54,300 nucleotides of DNA from a virus. Of the stretch, positions 1 through 7,920 are shown piece by piece. The notes under the pieces are model-generated. The model ran no database searches, had not been told where the DNA came from, and saw nothing but the letters and a program-made list of their open reading frames with translations. The translations under genes were made by a program, and so were the position numbers. The stretch's first letter is position 1; every line of letters starts with the position of its first letter. The DNA is taken from positions 1 through 54,300 of the IMG/VR virus record IMGVR_UViG_3300047667_000790. One strand, 5' to 3'.

Positions 1-2
1 CT

Positions 3-929
3 GTATATTTGGGTGAGGTTAGGGTGGATGTTGTTAATGGGACTGCAGGCACAGAATACCCAATTGGGACAGCCGAAGTAACCTCAAGCAACATATATGA
101 TGCGTTGACCATTTGTTCAGAACGTGGGTTCAATCGCATACATATTCTCGGAGACCTGACTATTCCTGCAGATGTAGATGTTAGTGACATTACGTTTGAA
201 TCGGATAACATCCGAAGCGCGGTGGTTACTGTGATCAATGGTGCAATAACCACAAACACTGTATTCAGACTCCTAACCGTTGAGGGTACTATGAGTGGGA
301 CTATTTCCGTCCGTGAAGCGTTGGTTAGGTACATCGTTAATTTTGAGGGCGATATGTATGATACTGACCTGCAGGGTTCTATTTCCCTTGGTGCTACACT
401 AGCATACCACCGATTTATTAATTGCTTCGGAGCAGCCTTAAATCCATCAGTAGCTGGTGTAACGATTGATATGGGTGGGGATAAACATGTAGTATTCCAC
501 GGATTTAAAGGTTTACTTGAGGTAAGCAATATGACATCTGCGACAGCAGTACTGCTTCTTGGGTTAGATGGTGGTGCAGTATCCTTTGCATCTGATGTGA
601 CTGCTGGTCTTGTATATGTTGTTGGGATTGGGGGTGTAAATGCTGACTTGTCTGGGCCTAGCGCCACTATCAACACAACTGCATTGATTGGCACCCAAAC
701 TATACAGACTGCGGTATGGGATGCTATACTGGATGACCATTTGGGTATTGGTACTACCGGTGAAGCACTTAATAAGAGTGATACTAAGCTTGATGAAATT
801 CATAAGCTGCACGGTCTCGATCCTACCAACCCATTGGTTGTTTCGTCTACAGAAAGAAGTGCTGGTGTTGATGTTGTACAGGATATTACAGACGATGGTA
901 ATGGCACAGTAACCGTAACGAGGCAGTAA
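3..929 (+). CDS. Virion structural protein, 5' partial
   Basis: The reading frame is open to the left edge of the window, so the true start lies outside; a TTG at position 9 is the first possible start inside but has no reason to be used. At least 306 residues are visible, rich in Gly, Thr, Ile and Val with a beta-strand-like pattern and no membrane segment. The C-terminal 40 residues (LGIGTTGEALNKS then HGLDPTNPLVVSSTER and a TVTVTRQ end) resemble tails of phage tail or baseplate-associated proteins. The next gene begins 3 bases after its stop. The function in the particle is inference. Confidence 0.6.
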   Translation, partial: VYLGEVRVDVVNGTAGTEYPIGTAEVTSSNIYDALTICSERGFNRIHILGDLTIPADVDVSDITFESDNIRSAVVTVINGAITTNTVFRLLTVEGTMSGTISVREALVRYIVNFEGDMYDTDLQGSISLGATLAYHRFINCFGAALNPSVAGVTIDMGGDKHVVFHGFKGLLEVSNMTSATAVLLLGLDGGAVSFASDVTAGLVYVVGIGGVNADLSGPSATINTTALIGTQTIQTAVWDAILDDHLGIGTTGEALNKSDTKLDEIHKLHGLDPTNPLVVSSTERSAGVDVVQDITDDGNGTVTVTRQ

Positions 930-932
930 CAC

Positions 933-2021
933 GTGGCTATCAATAAAGGTACACCCACAGATATTGCTTTACAGGGTTTAAACAACCCCGATGACGTTTT
1001 ATCGTTAGCCTTACAGGGTTTTCTAGAGACAGACTTAGCAATCTTCGGGGACATCACTATCGGTGGTGAAGCCACTATATCAATAACACGAAACCTACAA
1101 TCTACTGGTATTATCAACCTAGAAGGTGAGGCTGGATTAGAAGCTACCCTTAACCATAATTCCACAGGTGCACTTAACCTCAATGGCAGCAGCACAACCC
1201 GCAGAATATTTGGTTACCAGTCAACAGGTATCATTGCTCTAAGTGGCAATGGAACAATAGATACAACCATCACCCCTACAGAACCAGCAACAATAGTTCT
1301 TGGTGGTACAACACAGATCAGTGTTACTCGCAACCTAGCATCTTCTGGTAATGTAATTATATCCGGTGATGCTGCCAACGCAAGAACATTTGCATATGTA
1401 AGTAGTGGTCTTGTTATTATTGCCGGTGATACAGCCATAGAGTTCATACCAGAGGACTTCGCGATAGATTCATCTGGTGGTGTGGTAATTGGTGGAGAAG
1501 CCATAGTATCAGCTACAGTCACGACCAGCAACCAAAGGCCGGGAGGTGCTGGTAGTATTGCTGCACACGCATATGCATTGTCTGTAAGGATGCATGATGA
1601 AGAAATATACCGAGACTACATAGAACGCCTTGAGTTAGCTAGAGAAAGACAGAAGAAGAAGTTTTCTAGAACCTACACTAATAAATCTACAGGAAGTGTC
1701 AAGGTAAGTGGTGAAGCTAAGGTAACATCATCTACAAATAAGACTGATGATTATTTGGTTGATTATACCGAATGCAAAGAGATAGATGATATAATATTAA
1801 CAGAAGATGCCATGCTAATTTCTGGTGATCTGGTTGGTGGTGTGTATGCCGATGGTGTTGTTAGACACACACCAATTGATACTGTTATGAAAGTAACCAA
1901 ACGACGTGAAGTTATTAATAATATAATACGGTTAGAGGATATTGATTTAGTTGGTGGTGGTATTTTGTCTCAAGATGATAGAGATGAAAACGAACTATAT
2001 GAGCTTGATTTGGTATCCTAG
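933..2021 (+). CDS. Repeat-containing virion structural protein (GTG start)
   Basis: 362 residues starting at GTG, 3 bases after the previous stop, so probably translationally coupled. The first 200 residues and a later stretch contain about eight short repeats of the form S-T/S-G-x-I/V-x-I/L-x-G-x-A, spaced 22-30 residues (for example STGIINLEGEA, SSGNVIISGDA, SSGGVVIGGEA), which suggests a beta-solenoid or stacked beta-hairpins. Residues about 205-245 are a charged helical stretch (ERLELARERQKKKF), and the tail is acidic. No known family recognised. The repeat architecture and the preceding gene suggest a fibre or surface component of the virion; this is inference. Confidence 0.6.
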   Translation: MAINKGTPTDIALQGLNNPDDVLSLALQGFLETDLAIFGDITIGGEATISITRNLQSTGIINLEGEAGLEATLNHNSTGALNLNGSSTTRRIFGYQSTGIIALSGNGTIDTTITPTEPATIVLGGTTQISVTRNLASSGNVIISGDAANARTFAYVSSGLVIIAGDTAIEFIPEDFAIDSSGGVVIGGEAIVSATVTTSNQRPGGAGSIAAHAYALSVRMHDEEIYRDYIERLELARERQKKKFSRTYTNKSTGSVKVSGEAKVTSSTNKTDDYLVDYTECKEIDDIILTEDAMLISGDLVGGVYADGVVRHTPIDTVMKVTKRREVINNIIRLEDIDLVGGGILSQDDRDENELYELDLVS

Positions 2022-2029
2022 CATAAATA
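2022..2029 (+). promoter_or_regulatory. T4-type late promoter (CATAAATA)
   Basis: CATAAATA differs from the T4 late consensus TATAAATA at the first base and lies 30 bases before the ATG at 2060. Confidence 0.5.
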
Positions 2030-2059
2030 TACTTACAATCTTAATGGAGTATAATAAAA

Positions 2060-2446
2060 ATGTCATGTTCAGCAAAGCAGATAGCAATAAAGGCGGGTCA
2101 AGCAGCACTAGCTGCGGTAAAATCAGAATATGATAATGCTTTAGGTGCTCTTAAATCACTAGCTCCGGGTGGATTTCCAACTAGACAAGATTTTGAAGCA
2201 GCAAAAGCACTTGCACATGCAGATGCTAAAGTTAAATTAGCGGCATATAAGGCTCAGGTTGGGACACTCGCTGGCCTATGTGCAGCCATATTACCACTAG
2301 ACCTTTTAAAAGTTGAGGCTATCACAAACGCGGAAGAGGTTACTAATACTACATTGGCCGCAGGGTTAACAAGTGGAGCAGCAGCTGCCGCAGCAATAGC
2401 AAAAAGCGTACTCGATAAGGCACTAAAGGATAACCTACTATGCTAA
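2060..2446 (+). CDS. Ala-rich hypothetical protein
   Basis: 128 residues, strongly Ala-rich (LTSGAAAAAAIAKS near the C-terminus) and predicted mainly helical. Has a late-promoter sequence upstream and overlaps the next gene by 7 bases. A hydrophobic stretch around residues 72-85 (LAGLCAAILPLDLL) could be a weak membrane segment. No family recognised. Late promoter and neighbours suggest a virion or assembly role. Confidence 0.6.
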   Translation: MSCSAKQIAIKAGQAALAAVKSEYDNALGALKSLAPGGFPTRQDFEAAKALAHADAKVKLAAYKAQVGTLAGLCAAILPLDLLKVEAITNAEEVTNTTLAAGLTSGAAAAAAIAKSVLDKALKDNLLC

Positions 2447-3276
2447 TAAAAAACATTCTTACAGAACAACCGTTAAAAGACTTTGAGCCTATTGGGGATT
2501 TTGATAAAAGTTCATCATTTCGTGACAAACGAGATAGGACTATGATTAAGAATCCAAGGTTTAAAGAAATTATGACTAAAAAATTCAAAAATACAAACTA
2601 CGATATTAACATGTATTTTGTCAACTCACCAGCAGCCAATAAACATACTGAAGTGGGTGGTGTTAGTTTGGAATGGGTTAGAGAAAACCTTGGAGATGAA
2701 GTTGCAGATAAAGTTGAGCCAAACTACCAAGAGGATTCACAGGTTAATATAATATTTACAAACAATAAAGGTTCTGAGAGACTTAACATGACACCGTGGA
2801 TAATTGCCCATAGGATGGGGCATGCGTTCGGAGCTAATAATGGTAGAGGGATGGGAAGTCAGTACAGGAGCTATGATGAAATAGTCGAGGCTATAAGCAG
2901 AGAATTTAAGATGATATTTCATGATGTTTATGGTATTAAAAGGTTTAGCAGTAATAAAAAAGGACCAACCGATAGGGAAAGTCAGTTACTAATGAAGCAC
3001 CTAGCCCACAACATATGTACATTCAAATCAGCACGCGATAAGAATTTGAGAGATTACTTTGAATTATACAATGAACTATTTGCGCAACACATGATAAATG
3101 GCCGAATACGCTTCAATGAATTGCCATTGCGTTTTAAAGCTGGCAGTGATATAATATCAGTTCGTGATAAAGAAGCATATGAGGAATTGAAAGATCTGGA
3201 CTCCCTAGCTAACACATTAGAATATTATTTCGATGAAATGTTAGGCGAGGCTGAACAGCACGTTCTGGTTATGTAA
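2440..3276 (+). CDS. Zincin-like protein with degenerate HExxH motif
   Basis: 278 residues. Residues 118-130 read MTPWIIAHRMGHAF, the pattern of a gluzincin active-site helix, but the catalytic Glu of HExxH is Arg (H124-R125-M126-G127-H128). Further acidic and His residues follow (YDEIVEAISREFK, MKHLAHNIC). The motif is read directly; that it derives from a metalloprotease and may have lost peptidase activity is inference. N-terminal residues 1-40 are polar and charged. It sits in a late-type gene group, so a virion-associated role is plausible. No signal peptide. Confidence 0.6.
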   Translation: MLIKNILTEQPLKDFEPIGDFDKSSSFRDKRDRTMIKNPRFKEIMTKKFKNTNYDINMYFVNSPAANKHTEVGGVSLEWVRENLGDEVADKVEPNYQEDSQVNIIFTNNKGSERLNMTPWIIAHRMGHAFGANNGRGMGSQYRSYDEIVEAISREFKMIFHDVYGIKRFSSNKKGPTDRESQLLMKHLAHNICTFKSARDKNLRDYFELYNELFAQHMINGRIRFNELPLRFKAGSDIISVRDKEAYEELKDLDSLANTLEYYFDEMLGEAEQHVLVM

Positions 3277-3293
3277 TAACATAGGATAATATT

Positions 3294-3539
3294 ATGAAAC
3301 ACAAGATTCCAGATTATACCTTCGACCCTGATGCGGAATATGGCATGGACGTTGAAGTTGAGATAACTACGGCATACATCAAAGAATATAGTATTAAAAT
3401 AAAAAATTATAACTTACAAAAACTATTGGTTGAAATATCTGAACTTGAAATTGATTTTGATAGTAATTCTGTTTTGGGAATACGCGTGTTTAATGTGTTG
3501 CATATAGCCCTAGATAACCTACTTAACCGGAACAGGTAA
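3294..3539 (+). CDS. Hypothetical protein, 81 aa
   Basis: Preceded by AGGATAATATT and an ATG. Sequence is acidic with a helical C-terminal half (LQKLLVEISELEIDF). It ends in TAA and the ATG of the next gene follows directly, implying coupled translation. No family recognised. Confidence 0.55.
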   Translation: MKHKIPDYTFDPDAEYGMDVEVEITTAYIKEYSIKIKNYNLQKLLVEISELEIDFDSNSVLGIRVFNVLHIALDNLLNRNR

Positions 3540-4136
3540 ATGATACTCTCAAGAGAGCATAAGTTCGTATTCATATCAACACCCAAGACAGGCTCACATA
3601 CATTCTTTAAGCTATTGCCCGAACAGTTCAATGGCAAGCGTATGGATGGGCCATTTCACAGAACGGAGATGCCTATCAATACTGAGGGGTACACGGTGTT
3701 CTCTACGGTAAGAAACCCATATGAACGGCTGGTGGCACTATGGAACTCATTGTTACACACAAAGCCCGACCCCCATGCATATAGGGACACGTGGCTATCT
3801 GTAATACGTAAAGATGACTTTTTAACCTTCTGTAAGTTTGCAGCTAAAAACAAAGATAAAATTGAGACTATGGCAGATGTAAGGATGCCAACACTCATGA
3901 TGCCGCAGCATAGATGGTATAGAAGGCTACCAGATAATGTAATACCTTTACACCTTGAGAATATAGATGAAGAATTTCATGCGTTGCCATTTGTCACAGA
4001 CCGTGTTATAATCCCACATGAGCTTAAACGAAGACATGCTACATGGGATGATCTTAAAACAGATGAGATCATAGAGTGTGCTAACCAATGGGCGGGTGAA
4101 GATTTTGAGAAGTTTGGATATAACAAAGAGGAATAA
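3540..4136 (+). CDS. Sulfotransferase family protein
   Basis: 198 residues. The N-terminus has the 5'-phosphosulfate loop (FISTPKTGSHTFF, residues 11-23), and residues 55-67 have the 3'-phosphate binding motif (STVRNPYERLVAL); both are hallmarks of PAPS-dependent sulfotransferases of the Sulfotransfer_2 type. The family moves a sulfo group from PAPS to a hydroxyl or amine of a carbohydrate or small molecule. The substrate cannot be read. A phage copy might modify a virion or host surface glycan; that is inference. Start codon directly follows the upstream stop. Confidence 0.8.
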   Translation: MILSREHKFVFISTPKTGSHTFFKLLPEQFNGKRMDGPFHRTEMPINTEGYTVFSTVRNPYERLVALWNSLLHTKPDPHAYRDTWLSVIRKDDFLTFCKFAAKNKDKIETMADVRMPTLMMPQHRWYRRLPDNVIPLHLENIDEEFHALPFVTDRVIIPHELKRRHATWDDLKTDEIIECANQWAGEDFEKFGYNKEE

Positions 4137-4139
4137 TGT

Positions 4140-4430
4140 ATGAATAGTGTAGATTTTTGTTTTTGGTTACAAGGATATTTTGAACTACAAGAGGGTGATG
4201 AGCCGTTGACAGCAAAACAGGTGGAAGTATTAAAGAACCATTTGTCATTAGTGTTTAAACATGAAATTGATCCAATGCGTTTAAATGAAACACAAGCCAC
4301 CGAAGCTGAATTAAATGAAGCACACACACCCTACCATACCGTAATGGGGATGTTCCCACTGCTTGACGGTAATAAACTCACCAATGTTAATGATTTTCCT
4401 AGTGGCAATGACCCACTTATTAGGTGCTAA
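4140..4430 (+). CDS. Conserved small phage protein, 96 aa
   Basis: Begins 3 bases after the sulfotransferase stop. The first 45 residues (DFCFWLQGYFEL, then LTAKQVEVLKNHLSLVF and KHEIDP) match, from memory, a short protein common in phages and prophages whose function is not known to me. The C-terminal half is polar. Probably co-transcribed with its neighbours. Confidence 0.6.
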   Translation: MNSVDFCFWLQGYFELQEGDEPLTAKQVEVLKNHLSLVFKHEIDPMRLNETQATEAELNEAHTPYHTVMGMFPLLDGNKLTNVNDFPSGNDPLIRC

Positions 4431-4432
4431 GC

Positions 4433-4717
4433 ATGTGTAAAGAACCAGAGAATTTCCCAGAAGAAGATGTTGAAAAAATAGAATCAACTGTTGAAAATTG
4501 GGAAAATGGTAAACTGGGTAATGATGAAAGGTATGTAAAGAGGTCAGATGATATTGCTGTTAAATTATCTCAGCTTATGAGAGATATAGATGCATCTGAT
4601 TTTTTAAAACGAAAAGTTACAGAAGAGCAACAGCAAAGATTTAATGATCTTATCCTTGAACGCGCAAAACATTCAGATAATATCGAAATACGTGAAGGCA
4701 AGAAAACATTATATTAA
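4433..4717 (+). CDS. Hypothetical acidic helical protein, 94 aa
   Basis: The ATG at 4433, 2 bases after the upstream stop, was chosen over an in-frame GTG at 4424 that would overlap the preceding gene. The product is charged and helical (EEDVEKIESTVENWENG; then DFLKRKVTEEQQQRF). No family recognised. Confidence 0.55.
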   Translation: MCKEPENFPEEDVEKIESTVENWENGKLGNDERYVKRSDDIAVKLSQLMRDIDASDFLKRKVTEEQQQRFNDLILERAKHSDNIEIREGKKTLY

Positions 4718-4733
4718 ATACTAAGGATAATAT

Positions 4734-5381
4734 ATGAGCGAACTACCACATAACCAAATAATTCATAAAATACAACTTCCCGAAAATGTGGTAGCTGCAT
4801 ATACTGAACCACATAGAGTATACCATAACATTGATCACCTTCAATACATGATTCATAATCTAAGGACATTGTATTCAGACCTACCTAAGGATGTTTTTGA
4901 TGCAACCCTGTGGGCTATCATGTACCATGATATTGTTTATAACATACCTTCTAAAAAACAAACAAATGAAGAACTAAGCAGTGATCTTTTTATTGCCGAA
5001 CACGGGGATCACAGTTTAGTGGTAGAGATTGCACAGGCTATACGTTGTACCGAAGGACACCAGTTAGATTTTGAATATAGTATCAAAAATGAAATAGCTG
5101 AAAAAATGGGGCGTCCAACTCCAGCATGGAGCATTGTGAGTACTCTTATTGACCTTGACTTATGGGCACTAAGTGATGAAGAACTATACCTTGAAAATAA
5201 TGATAAGATAAAGCTTGAAAATAATGCATCAGATGAGCAATGGGTTATAGGTCGTAGTAACTGGCTTGGATCATTCTTACAGCGTGATAATATTTACTAC
5301 ACTACCCTTGGAAAAACACGAGAAGCTGAGGCAAGGCGTATACTACAAGCTGACTTAGATAATCTAAACAGTCTAAAATAA
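4734..5381 (+). CDS. HD-superfamily metal-dependent phosphohydrolase
   Basis: 215 residues. Residues 26-40 (PHRVYHNIDHLQYM) supply H31 and H35, and residues 61-70 (AIMYHDIVYN) supply the His-Asp pair H65-D66; NEELSSDLF follows. This is the pattern of the widespread 'predicted HD superfamily hydrolase' family of about 200 residues, which binds divalent metal and is thought to act on nucleotides or other phosphate esters. The substrate is unknown. Preceded by AAGGATAATAT and ATG. Possible roles: nucleotide scavenging or removal of a host signal nucleotide; neither is shown by the sequence. Confidence 0.8.
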   Translation: MSELPHNQIIHKIQLPENVVAAYTEPHRVYHNIDHLQYMIHNLRTLYSDLPKDVFDATLWAIMYHDIVYNIPSKKQTNEELSSDLFIAEHGDHSLVVEIAQAIRCTEGHQLDFEYSIKNEIAEKMGRPTPAWSIVSTLIDLDLWALSDEELYLENNDKIKLENNASDEQWVIGRSNWLGSFLQRDNIYYTTLGKTREAEARRILQADLDNLNSLK

Positions 5382-5428
5382 TAAATATTATTGAATGAAA
5401 TTATACAACTTAAAAAAAGGAGGAAATC

Positions 5429-5446
5429 ATGTTTAGTAATTTATGA
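5429..5446 (+). CDS. Possible 5-codon leader ORF (MFSNL)
   Basis: A perfect Shine-Dalgarno AAGGAGG (5417-5423) stands 5 bases before an ATG that opens a reading frame of five codons, stopping at TGA. The next gene has its own ribosome site (TAAGGAG, 5451-5457). Either a translated leader peptide or the relic of a lost gene start. Confidence 0.3.
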   Translation: MFSNL

Positions 5447-5465
5447 TACTTAAGGAGTAACTAAC

Positions 5466-6092
5466 ATGAAAGCAAAAACTATACCTACAGAACCATTCCT
5501 TTTTACTTATAAGGTTTGGGATGCATTTTACTGCATTTATGTATTTAAATCTTCTGATTTGGAGGAGGTTTACGAATATCACAACAATCTTCCATATGAG
5601 ATGATATCCCAATACGTTTATTTAAAAGACCGCTACTGTATAAATGGTGGACCGTACACTATCCGGGTAGAAAACACCCGCTACATAATACATGGTCACT
5701 TCGGTGATAAAGTTCAGATGCCACGTATCAAGCGAAGAATAAAAAACTACAGTGATTATTCCACTACCCCCGATATTTGTTACGTAAAAGGTAACCCAAA
5801 TAAAATAAAGCGTGGCTACCATAAAGATAAATGGGGTGGCATGCACTGCATGGACATGACATATAAGCATGATTTTATAACTGGTGGGCATTTTAGAGCC
5901 TTCAGCAACACGAATGAGAGACGAGCTAACTGTGGGGACGCGTGTGACTATGGCGTGAATGTGGTACGTGGTGCTAGGAGAATGGGGACATTAATTGATC
6001 CATGGGACGGCATACCCAATTCTACAGCAAAAAACATATACAGTTGGAAAGCCCACGGCAAAAGACGAAAGCAATGGAAACCAAAGTATTGA
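5466..6092 (+). CDS. Hypothetical basic protein, 208 aa
   Basis: Starts at ATG 9 bases after TAAGGAG. Rich in aromatic and basic residues, with a very basic tail (KAHGKRRKQWK) that could bind nucleic acid. Cys and His residues are spread (RYCING, GGMHCMDMTYKHD, RANCGDACDYG) without a clear zinc motif. No family recognised. Confidence 0.6.
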   Translation: MKAKTIPTEPFLFTYKVWDAFYCIYVFKSSDLEEVYEYHNNLPYEMISQYVYLKDRYCINGGPYTIRVENTRYIIHGHFGDKVQMPRIKRRIKNYSDYSTTPDICYVKGNPNKIKRGYHKDKWGGMHCMDMTYKHDFITGGHFRAFSNTNERRANCGDACDYGVNVVRGARRMGTLIDPWDGIPNSTAKNIYSWKAHGKRRKQWKPKY

Positions 6093-6102
6093 CAGCCCTG
6101 AT

Positions 6103-6110
6103 ATAAATAC
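6103..6110 (+). promoter_or_regulatory. T4-type late promoter (TATAAATA)
   Basis: Exact TATAAATA 24 bases before the ATG at 6135. Confidence 0.65.
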
Positions 6111-6134
6111 TATTATACTACGCGGTAATGTATT

Positions 6135-6437
6135 ATGACATTAATGGGTAATTTAAGGACTTCTGTAATGTGCATGGTGTTATCAACTCATGTATATGCT
6201 AGTGATTTACTAATCACCTTTAGATCACAAGAATCGATGAAGCCTAATATTATATTAGAATACAGTGATATGGAAGTTATATATGATGGGCCAAATACTT
6301 TGCGCGTAGAGATTGGTGGTATTAAAATTCAACGTAAGATTAGGTTAGTGAAATCTAAAACTTTCGATTTAGATTTCACTGACAAGCACGCATACCGTGA
6401 TAGATATTTTAGAAAGACCAGATACAGCCCACGTTAG
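6135..6437 (+). CDS. Small possibly exported protein, 100 aa
   Basis: The N-terminus (residues 5-23: basic residue then VMCMVLSTHVYASD) resembles a short signal peptide with cleavage after Ala-22. The mature part is predicted beta-rich and ends strongly basic (YRDRYFRKTRYSPR). Own late promoter. Function unknown; export is inference. Confidence 0.55.
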   Translation: MTLMGNLRTSVMCMVLSTHVYASDLLITFRSQESMKPNIILEYSDMEVIYDGPNTLRVEIGGIKIQRKIRLVKSKTFDLDFTDKHAYRDRYFRKTRYSPR

Positions 6438-6442
6438 ATATT

Positions 6443-6664
6443 TTACTGATGACTATTATCAATCACTAATAGTAATTTAGATATTCTAGTCCTTAGCCTA
6501 ATAAGTTCAGAGCTAGCTGCTTGCTTCTCCGATAACTTTCTAATGATGGCATCTATCTTGTTTATATCCGACTGCAAGTTTTGCCCCAAGGGTTCTTTAC
6601 GAACCCCAGACATTGTTAAATTCTTCCTGATGTACTTATCTTTTAATTCTATAACTTCAGACAT
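6443..6664 (-). CDS. Hypothetical coiled-coil protein, 73 aa (minus strand)
   Basis: One of few minus-strand genes. Charged and helical, with heptad-like Leu and Ile in residues 32-68 (SDINKIDAIIRKLSEKQ). A sigma70-type promoter TTGACA-18-TACAAT reads toward it. It converges on the preceding plus-strand gene with a 5-base gap. No family recognised. Confidence 0.55.
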   Translation of the reverse strand: MSEVIELKDKYIRKNLTMSGVRKEPLGQNLQSDINKIDAIIRKLSEKQAASSELIRLRTRISKLLLVIDNSHQ

Positions 6665-6688
6665 AATTCATTTCCTATATATCATCTA

Positions 6689-6718
6689 ATTGTACTACAA
6701 ATAGTATTTTGTTGTCAA
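6689..6718 (-). promoter_or_regulatory. Sigma70-type promoter, minus strand
   Basis: On the minus strand TTGACA (6718-6713), an 18-base spacer and TACAAT (6694-6689), about 25 bases before the ATG at 6664. Confidence 0.5.
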
Positions 6719-6837
6719 TATTTTAATTAGGTGGATAATTTTTTAAAAATTATTGTAATTTTTGACCAATTCTTTTTCTTTATATTTCAATAACTTACAG
6801 AAAAACTTTCTAATAAATTAATAATTGAGTGGAGAGC

Positions 6838-6845
6838 TATAAATA
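6838..6845 (+). promoter_or_regulatory. T4-type late promoter for scaffold and capsid genes
   Basis: Exact TATAAATA, 62 bases before the scaffold ATG at 6908. The rest of the 243-base interval from 6665 is very AT-rich and holds only this site and the minus-strand promoter. Confidence 0.65.
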
Positions 6846-6907
6846 ATTGTGTACGTTTATACCAGAAGCGTATGGTTATAAACTATTTTAAAACTGAGGA
6901 GTTTGCT

Positions 6908-7891
6908 ATGGAAGAGTTGCTTCAACAATTAGTAGAGAATGAACTACTAACAGAAGATACCAAAAAAGAGCTTACTGAAGCTATCACTAAGCAAAACAAT
7001 GAGCTTTTAGAAGCTCGTATTGTTGAGCACAAAGCGGAAGTAGAAGCTCAAGTTCGTGTAGAACTACAGGAACAATATCAGGCTGATAAAGAAGCCTTAA
7101 TCGAAGCTATTGACACTAAGGTGGAAGAGCATTTGAAAGAAGAACTTGATGAATTGCGTGACGACATTGAACGTTTCCGTGATTTGGAAGTTGAGTACGC
7201 TGAAAAGCTATCTGAAGCTAAAGAGGAATTAAGTGAAGTCCTTAAAGGTGACATTGAAGAACTTGTTGAAACTATTGACACTTTCTTGGACATGCGTCTT
7301 GCTGAAGAAGTTAAAGAATTGAAAGAAGATATTGACAATGTTAAGCGCCTACAATTCGGTGCTGAAATTTTCGAAGCATTCGAAGGTATGTTTGCTAAGA
7401 AGTTTGTTGATGAAAATGGTCTTGAAAAAGATCTAACTGAAAAAGAAAATCGTTTGAGCGAGTTGTCTGCAAAATTGGATGAAGCGTCTAACGAGTTGAA
7501 AGTTATTAAGCGTGAGAAGAAGCTTGCTGAGGTTCTAGAACCCCTACATGGCCGTTCACGTGAAGTTATGGAAGCAGTGCTAAAGAATATCGCAACTGAA
7601 AAGTTGACGGAAGCTTATGACCACTACATTCCAAAAGTTCTACACGAAAGCACTAGTGTTGTCGTGGAGTCGGAGAAGGAACCTGCTAAAAAGTCAGAAG
7701 TACTAGCCGAGGGTGATGCTGTAGACACCAAGCCTGTTAAAGGTAAAGTAATTACAGAAGGAACGGTTGTCGCTACTGGCGATACCGAACAATTGATTGA
7801 AGAATCAGTTGAACTTGAGAACGAATTACCAGAAGCCGTTAAGAAGCAACTTGCACGCTTAAAGCATCTTGGTGGTTTTAACTCACAATAG
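6908..7891 (+). CDS. Prohead core scaffold protein (gp22-like)
   Basis: 327 residues, extremely Glu/Lys-rich and almost wholly coiled coil, ending LARLKHLGGFNSQ. Directly upstream of the capsid gene, as gene 22 is of gene 23 in T4; such proteins form the internal core on which the capsid assembles and are later degraded. The ATG at 6908 with GAGGAG before it was chosen over an in-frame ATG at 6872, which would add a 12-residue extension with no ribosome site. Identification rests on composition and position; no residue motif defines this family. Confidence 0.75.
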   Translation: MEELLQQLVENELLTEDTKKELTEAITKQNNELLEARIVEHKAEVEAQVRVELQEQYQADKEALIEAIDTKVEEHLKEELDELRDDIERFRDLEVEYAEKLSEAKEELSEVLKGDIEELVETIDTFLDMRLAEEVKELKEDIDNVKRLQFGAEIFEAFEGMFAKKFVDENGLEKDLTEKENRLSELSAKLDEASNELKVIKREKKLAEVLEPLHGRSREVMEAVLKNIATEKLTEAYDHYIPKVLHESTSVVVESEKEPAKKSEVLAEGDAVDTKPVKGKVITEGTVVATGDTEQLIEESVELENELPEAVKKQLARLKHLGGFNSQ

Positions 7892-7920
7892 AATTACCCC
7901 ATAGGTTAGGAGATAATAAC

